From: an uncultured Collinsella sp.
Lineage (GTDB): Bacteria > Actinomycetota > Coriobacteriia > Coriobacteriales > Coriobacteriaceae
Assembly (NCBI GenBank): GCA_902490305.1
Contig: CABUDI010000012.1
Coordinates: 1-53,705, forward strand
Length of the DNA: 53,705 bases
Reading direction: 5' to 3'
The position numbers and the translations under genes were made by a program. The notes under the pieces were generated by a model. That model was not told where the DNA came from. It saw nothing but the letters and a program-made list of their open reading frames with translations, and did no database searches. Positions 49,950 to 53,705 of the stretch are shown here, piece by piece. Within the stretch, counting starts at the first letter, position 1, and each line of letters opens with the position of its first letter.

Positions 49950-51194
49950 ATGTCTAAAGGACTGAATGTACACAGCGAGATTGGTAAGCTCAAGAAAGTT
50001 GTGCTTCACCGCCCCGGTCGTGACCTTGTGAACGTAAAGGCAGAAGAGTTCGAGGATGTCTGGATTCACGACTGTTTCTATCTTGATGTGGCTCAAAAGG
50101 AGCATGATGCCTTTGCGGATCTTCTGAGGAGCGAAGGTGTTGAGGTTCTCTATATGGAGAAACTCGTTGCTGAAGCGCTGGATGCATGCCCCTCGGCTCG
50201 CGCTGAGTTTACCGATACATTTATGGCTGAGAGCGGGATTGTCAATCCTATGCTTGAGCAGGCTGTTCGTGAAAAGCTCGACGCTATTTCAGATTCGTAT
50301 CAGTTTGTACTTGAGGCTATGGGGGGGTATCGTTATCGTGACCTTGAGCTGCCTCGCGTTTCGACTACGCTTAGTATGATGGATAATGAGGATGCGAAGC
50401 CCGATGATTTGGTGTTGAAGCCTCTTCCGAGTTCATATTTCTCTCGCGATCCTCTTGCTTCCGTGGGCAAAGGCGTTCTGCTTCACCATATGTATTGGAA
50501 ACAGCGAGATCGTGAAGTGCCCTTCTATGAAGCGATTTTCAAATACCATCCCGATTATGTAGGGACTCCGATTTGGTACGACCATAAGAATCCCTGGCAT
50601 ATCGAGGGCGGTGATGTGCTTAACATTAACGCTCATACCTTGGCTATTGGAATTAGCCAGCGAACTGAGGCGGCTGCGATTGAGGAGCTTGCAAAGAATT
50701 TGTTCTGGGGATCTGGGAATTCTGAGATCGATACCGTTTACGCTATTAAAATCCCCAACGGCTATGCTTACATGCATCTTGACACCGTTTGCACCATGGT
50801 GGATTTCGATAAGTTCACAGTTTATCCCGGTATTTTTGAGACCCTTCGTGTTTATCGTCTGACTCGTGGTGACTCTGAGGGAATGGTCGCTGTTCAAGAG
50901 ATTGATGACACGCTTGAACATATTCTTGAAATGGCTACTGGCGTGGAGAAGGTGCAGCTTATTGAGTGCGGTGCCGGCGATATGGTTGAGGCATCTCGCG
51001 AGCAGTGGAACGACGGGTCGAACACTCTTGCCGTTGCTCCTGGTAAAGTCTGTGTTTACGAGCGCAATGTTGTCACAAATGATGAGCTCTACAAGAACGG
51101 TTTGGAACTTTTGGTCGTTCCCTCCGAGGAGCTGTCCCGCGGTCGTGGCGGCCCGCGCTGCATGAGCATGCCCTTCTGGCGCGAAGATATTTAG
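49950..51194 (+). CDS. arcA: Arginine deiminase
   Basis: 414 aa, full length. Converts arginine to citrulline and ammonia, the first step of the ADI pathway. Active-site motifs are canonical: FSRDPLASVGKG, WHIEGGDVLNIN, YMHLDTVCTMVD and the Cys nucleophile in GGPRCMSMPFWRED. It starts 28 bases after the antiporter and is followed by ornithine carbamoyltransferase, forming a plus-strand arc operon. Confidence 0.95.
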   Translation: MSKGLNVHSEIGKLKKVVLHRPGRDLVNVKAEEFEDVWIHDCFYLDVAQKEHDAFADLLRSEGVEVLYMEKLVAEALDACPSARAEFTDTFMAESGIVNPMLEQAVREKLDAISDSYQFVLEAMGGYRYRDLELPRVSTTLSMMDNEDAKPDDLVLKPLPSSYFSRDPLASVGKGVLLHHMYWKQRDREVPFYEAIFKYHPDYVGTPIWYDHKNPWHIEGGDVLNINAHTLAIGISQRTEAAAIEELAKNLFWGSGNSEIDTVYAIKIPNGYAYMHLDTVCTMVDFDKFTVYPGIFETLRVYRLTRGDSEGMVAVQEIDDTLEHILEMATGVEKVQLIECGAGDMVEASREQWNDGSNTLAVAPGKVCVYERNVVTNDELYKNGLELLVVPSEELSRGRGGPRCMSMPFWREDI

Positions 51195-51226
51195 TTGCAA
51201 ATCCACTGTGATAGGAGATGGCGAAT

Positions 51227-52237
51227 ATGGGTGTTAACATCGCTGGGCGCAGTTTTCTGAAGCTGCTTGATTACACGACGGAAGAGATTGAGTATCTGCT
51301 TGAGCTTTCTGCTAACTTCAAAAGCATGAAGCGTGCCGGTGTTCCGCATAAATACCTTGAAGGTAAGAATATTGTTTTGCTATTTGAGAAGACTTCCACG
51401 CGTACTCGTTGCGCCTTCGAAGTTGGTGCACTTGACCTTGGCATGGGTGTAACTTATTTGGATCCGGGCTCGTCCCAGATGGGCAAAAAGGAGTCGATTG
51501 AGGACACGGCTCGCGTCCTTGGCCGCATGTATGACGGAATTGAATACCGCGGCTTTGAGCAGACGAAGGTTGAGGAGCTTGCTGCAAAAGCTGGGGTTCC
51601 CGTTTGGAATGGGCTGACTACTGAATTTCACCCGACTCAAGTGCTTGCCGATATTCTGACCATGCGTGAAGAGTTTGGAGAGATTAAGGGCAGGAAACTT
51701 ACATTTTTTGGTAAGGCGGCCGGAAACGTCGCCGATTCGCTCATGGTCATTTGCGCTAAGCTCGGCATTAACTACTGTTTTTGCGGCCCAATCGGGGGAA
51801 ATTCGGAGGGGGCTACATCCTATGACCCTGAACTCCTTGCAGAATGTAGTCGTATTGCGGCCGAGCATGGATCGACGATTACCATTACAGAGGATATTGA
51901 GGAAGGCGCTCGTGATGCCGATGTAATTTACACGGATGTTTGGGTTGGCATGGGTCAGCCCGCAGAGCTGTGGGAAAGCCGCATTAAGCTCATGTCGCCG
52001 TATCGTGTGACCGCTGAGGTGATGTCTATGGCAAAGCCCGAGGCGATTTTCCTCCACTGCCTTCCGAGCTTCCACGATACTAATACTACTGTTGGTGCCG
52101 AAATTGCTGAGAAGTTTGGAGTCACCGAAATGGAAGTCACGGACGAGGTTTTTGAGTCCGATAAATCTCGTGTTTTCCAAGAAGCGGAGAATCGCATGCA
52201 TACGATTAAGGCGGTGATGTACGCAACGCTTAAGTAG
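51227..52237 (+). CDS. arcB: Ornithine carbamoyltransferase, catabolic
   Basis: 336 aa. In the ADI pathway it splits citrulline into ornithine and carbamoyl phosphate. Carbamoyl-phosphate site: EKTSTRTRCAFEVG. Others: EFHPTQVLAD, DVWVGMGQ and HCLPSFHD (usual HCLPAFHD). ATG 51227 is nine bases after AGGAG; an ATG at 51218 touches it. The operon position argues for the catabolic form; biosynthetic ArgF cannot be excluded by sequence alone. Confidence 0.94.
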   Translation: MGVNIAGRSFLKLLDYTTEEIEYLLELSANFKSMKRAGVPHKYLEGKNIVLLFEKTSTRTRCAFEVGALDLGMGVTYLDPGSSQMGKKESIEDTARVLGRMYDGIEYRGFEQTKVEELAAKAGVPVWNGLTTEFHPTQVLADILTMREEFGEIKGRKLTFFGKAAGNVADSLMVICAKLGINYCFCGPIGGNSEGATSYDPELLAECSRIAAEHGSTITITEDIEEGARDADVIYTDVWVGMGQPAELWESRIKLMSPYRVTAEVMSMAKPEAIFLHCLPSFHDTNTTVGAEIAEKFGVTEMEVTDEVFESDKSRVFQEAENRMHTIKAVMYATLK

Positions 52238-52322
52238 CGGGGCGTTGAGAAAACAGTCGCAAATCTGTTTGCCATACTATATTTCTCTCAACAAGCTGAT
52301 AGGATACAGGGGAGAATGATGC

Positions 52323-52357
52323 GCGCGTCAGTCGATTTTTTCGACTGACGCGCTTTG
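52323..52357 (+). terminator. Terminator of the arc operon
   Basis: A perfect 13-bp stem GCGCGTCAGTCGA/TCGACTGACGCGC with a T5 loop, followed by TTTGTG, between arcB and queA. Confidence 0.7.
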
Positions 52358-52371
52358 TGAAAGAGGCAAAG

Positions 52372-53583
52372 ATGCGTACCGATGATTTTGACTACAACCT
52401 TCCTGAGGAACTGATCGCCCAGGCGCCTGCCGAGCCGCGCGACTCCTGCCGCCTGCTGGTGGTTGATCGCAAAGGCTCCGAGACAGGAACGCCGTTAGGG
52501 CATGGCGGCACCGTCGAGCACCGCATCTTCCGTGACATCATCGACTATATCGAGCCGGGCGACGTGCTCGTCATCAACCAGACGCGCGTGATGCCGGCCC
52601 GTCTTATCGGTCGCAAGACGGGCTCGGGCGGCGTGGTCGAGACGTTGCTGCTCAAGCGCCGCGAGGATGTTGACCCGCTGGGCCATGTTTGGGAGTGCTT
52701 GGTCAAGCCGGGTAAGCGCCTGAAGCCCGGTGCTCAGATTGAGTATCGCGCCGGTGGCGCTCATGCGCCCGAGGGGGCTCCCGTGGTGCTGACGGCCGAG
52801 GTCGTCGACTTTGTCACCGATAGTCGCGGCGGCCGCCTGGTGCGTTTTGAGCCGGCCGGTTGCAATGCCGCCGGCGAGCCGCGCACGCTTGACGAGGCCA
52901 TCCATGCTGCCGGTCACGTGCCGCTGCCGCCCTACATTACCGATTACGAGGGCGATCCCGAGAAATATCAGACCGTGTACGCCATGAAGGAGGAGCACTC
53001 GGCTGCCGCTCCCACGGCGGGCCTGCATTTTACTCCTGAGCTCATGGCCGCTATCGAGGCCAAGGGTGCCAAGTTTGCCGCCGTCGAGCTCGAGGTGGGC
53101 ATCGATACCTTCCGCTTGGTGGAGGAGGACGACCCCACGCAGCACGTCATGCACACCGAGCGCTACCACGTGTCGCAGGAGGTTGTCGACGCCGTGCATA
53201 AGGCCAAGGCCGAGGGTCATCGTGTGATCGCCGTCGGCACTACCGCGGTGCGCTCGCTCGAGAGCGCGTTTGACACGGACGCGCCGGTGTCCGATCCGGC
53301 CGTGACGGCGCGCTATTTTGAAGGCCGCGAGGACGGGGCCGATACGCTTGGCCGCGGTGACATCGTGGTGCGCGAGAACGCCACGACGCAGCTTTACCTC
53401 ATGCCCGGCTCGACCTATCACGTGGTCGACGCGCTGATCACGAACTTCCATGTGCCGCGCTCCACGCTCATGATGCTCGTGAGCGCGCTTGCCACCCGCG
53501 ACCAGATCATGGATGCCTACGCCGCTGCCATCGAGGAGCGCTACCGCTTCTTCAGCTTTGGCGACGCGATGCTCATTTGTTAG
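52372..53583 (+). CDS. queA: S-adenosylmethionine:tRNA ribosyltransferase-isomerase QueA
   Basis: 403 aa. Transfers and isomerises the ribosyl part of SAM onto preQ1 in tRNA, giving epoxyqueuosine. Family landmarks: DDFDYNLPEELIAQAPAEPR, DVLVINQTRVMPARL, PTAGLHFTPELM, and the C-terminal TNFHVPRSTLMMLVSAL. The start at 52372 follows AAGAGG; the frame is open a little further upstream. QueH, the next pathway enzyme, is encoded 6 kb upstream rather than adjacent. Confidence 0.95.
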   Translation: MRTDDFDYNLPEELIAQAPAEPRDSCRLLVVDRKGSETGTPLGHGGTVEHRIFRDIIDYIEPGDVLVINQTRVMPARLIGRKTGSGGVVETLLLKRREDVDPLGHVWECLVKPGKRLKPGAQIEYRAGGAHAPEGAPVVLTAEVVDFVTDSRGGRLVRFEPAGCNAAGEPRTLDEAIHAAGHVPLPPYITDYEGDPEKYQTVYAMKEEHSAAAPTAGLHFTPELMAAIEAKGAKFAAVELEVGIDTFRLVEEDDPTQHVMHTERYHVSQEVVDAVHKAKAEGHRVIAVGTTAVRSLESAFDTDAPVSDPAVTARYFEGREDGADTLGRGDIVVRENATTQLYLMPGSTYHVVDALITNFHVPRSTLMMLVSALATRDQIMDAYAAAIEERYRFFSFGDAMLIC

Positions 53584-53610
53584 TTACGCGGTTCTACGAA
53601 CCGCGTAACT
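53582..53610 (+). terminator. Hairpin at the queA stop
   Basis: A perfect 13-bp stem AGTTACGCGGTTC/GAACCGCGTAACT with a 3-base loop overlaps the queA stop codon. No T-run follows. Confidence 0.45.
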
Positions 53611-53639
53611 GCTCGACGCTGCGCGGGCCGCATTTGAGA

Positions 53640-53705
53640 CAAGGTGACGTTCAACTTCAAGGGCGCGACCAGAAGGTCAGCGCCCTTTCGTTTCACGTCA
53701 CCTTG
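53640..53705. repeat. Nested inverted repeat at the window edge
   Basis: Outer 11-bp pair CAAGGTGACGT/ACGTCACCTTG (53640-53650, 53695-53705) surrounds a 12-bp stem with one bulge (AAGGGCGCGACC/GGTCAGCGCCCTT, 53659-53687) followed by TCGTTT. It may be a terminator or the start of a repeat element cut by the window end. Confidence 0.5.

Overview
The window is a high-G+C chromosomal segment that reads like a gut-dwelling coriobacterium (Actinomycetota), most likely Collinsella or a close relative. This is inferred from gene content and composition and was not checked by any search. Supporting points are GGTAGAAT-type -10 boxes, an anaerobe's superoxide reductase, a class III fructose-bisphosphatase, arginine fermentation genes, folate C1 enzymes, and large surface proteins with Actinobacteria-style anchors. 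I see no rRNA, tRNA or CRISPR array.

Layout. Positions 1-14.4 kb are mostly housekeeping on the plus strand: dnaE, a SWIM/SNF2 helicase, a superoxide reductase, an NAD-synthetase-like protein that appears to have lost its catalytic motifs, ruvC-ruvA-ruvB with overlapping start/stop codons, and formate-tetrahydrofolate ligase. Positions 14.5-24.4 kb are accessory and surface-oriented: a one-span PASTA-like protein, a CDF metal transporter, a zinc-ribbon protein, a DUF1016-type PD-(D/E)XK protein, a Tat-exported PI-PLC-like enzyme with an LANTG sorting motif, and two tandem paralogous lipoproteins that share a 19-bp dyad. Positions 24.7-30.5 kb hold cyclodeaminase and folD, a 230-bp element with perfect 31-bp terminal inverted repeats, a C69 dipeptidase, a phasin-like protein and an ABC1/AarF kinase.

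The most striking locus is 30.6-35.7 kb. A cobalamin riboswitch precedes two adjacent surface-protein genes. The first carries four tandem DUF4430 (transcobalamin C-terminal-like) domains, a PQQ-type beta-propeller, an InlB-type repeat and a C-terminal membrane anchor. The second is N-terminally anchored and ends in one more DUF4430 domain. I infer a surface cobalamin (or corrinoid-complex) capture system.

Positions 35.7-46.3 kb contain two GtrA proteins, class III fbp with an inverted repeat upstream, a DegV protein, a TIM-barrel protein, an RsmB/NOP2-type rRNA methyltransferase, a divergent MetRS-like synthetase, a DUF3267 membrane protein and queH. Positions 46.3-52.3 kb form a lower-G+C arginine deiminase island: a divergent arcA paralogue with an XRE/S24-like regulator on the minus strand, and antiporter, canonical arcA and ornithine carbamoyltransferase on the plus strand. 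The divergent gap carries a 16-bp direct repeat, and no carbamate kinase gene is present. queA follows, so the window holds two late queuosine genes.

Metabolically, Fhs, cyclodeaminase and FolD fit together in one-carbon folate flux. The arc genes give arginine-to-ornithine conversion, with carbamoyl phosphate presumably used by a kinase encoded elsewhere.
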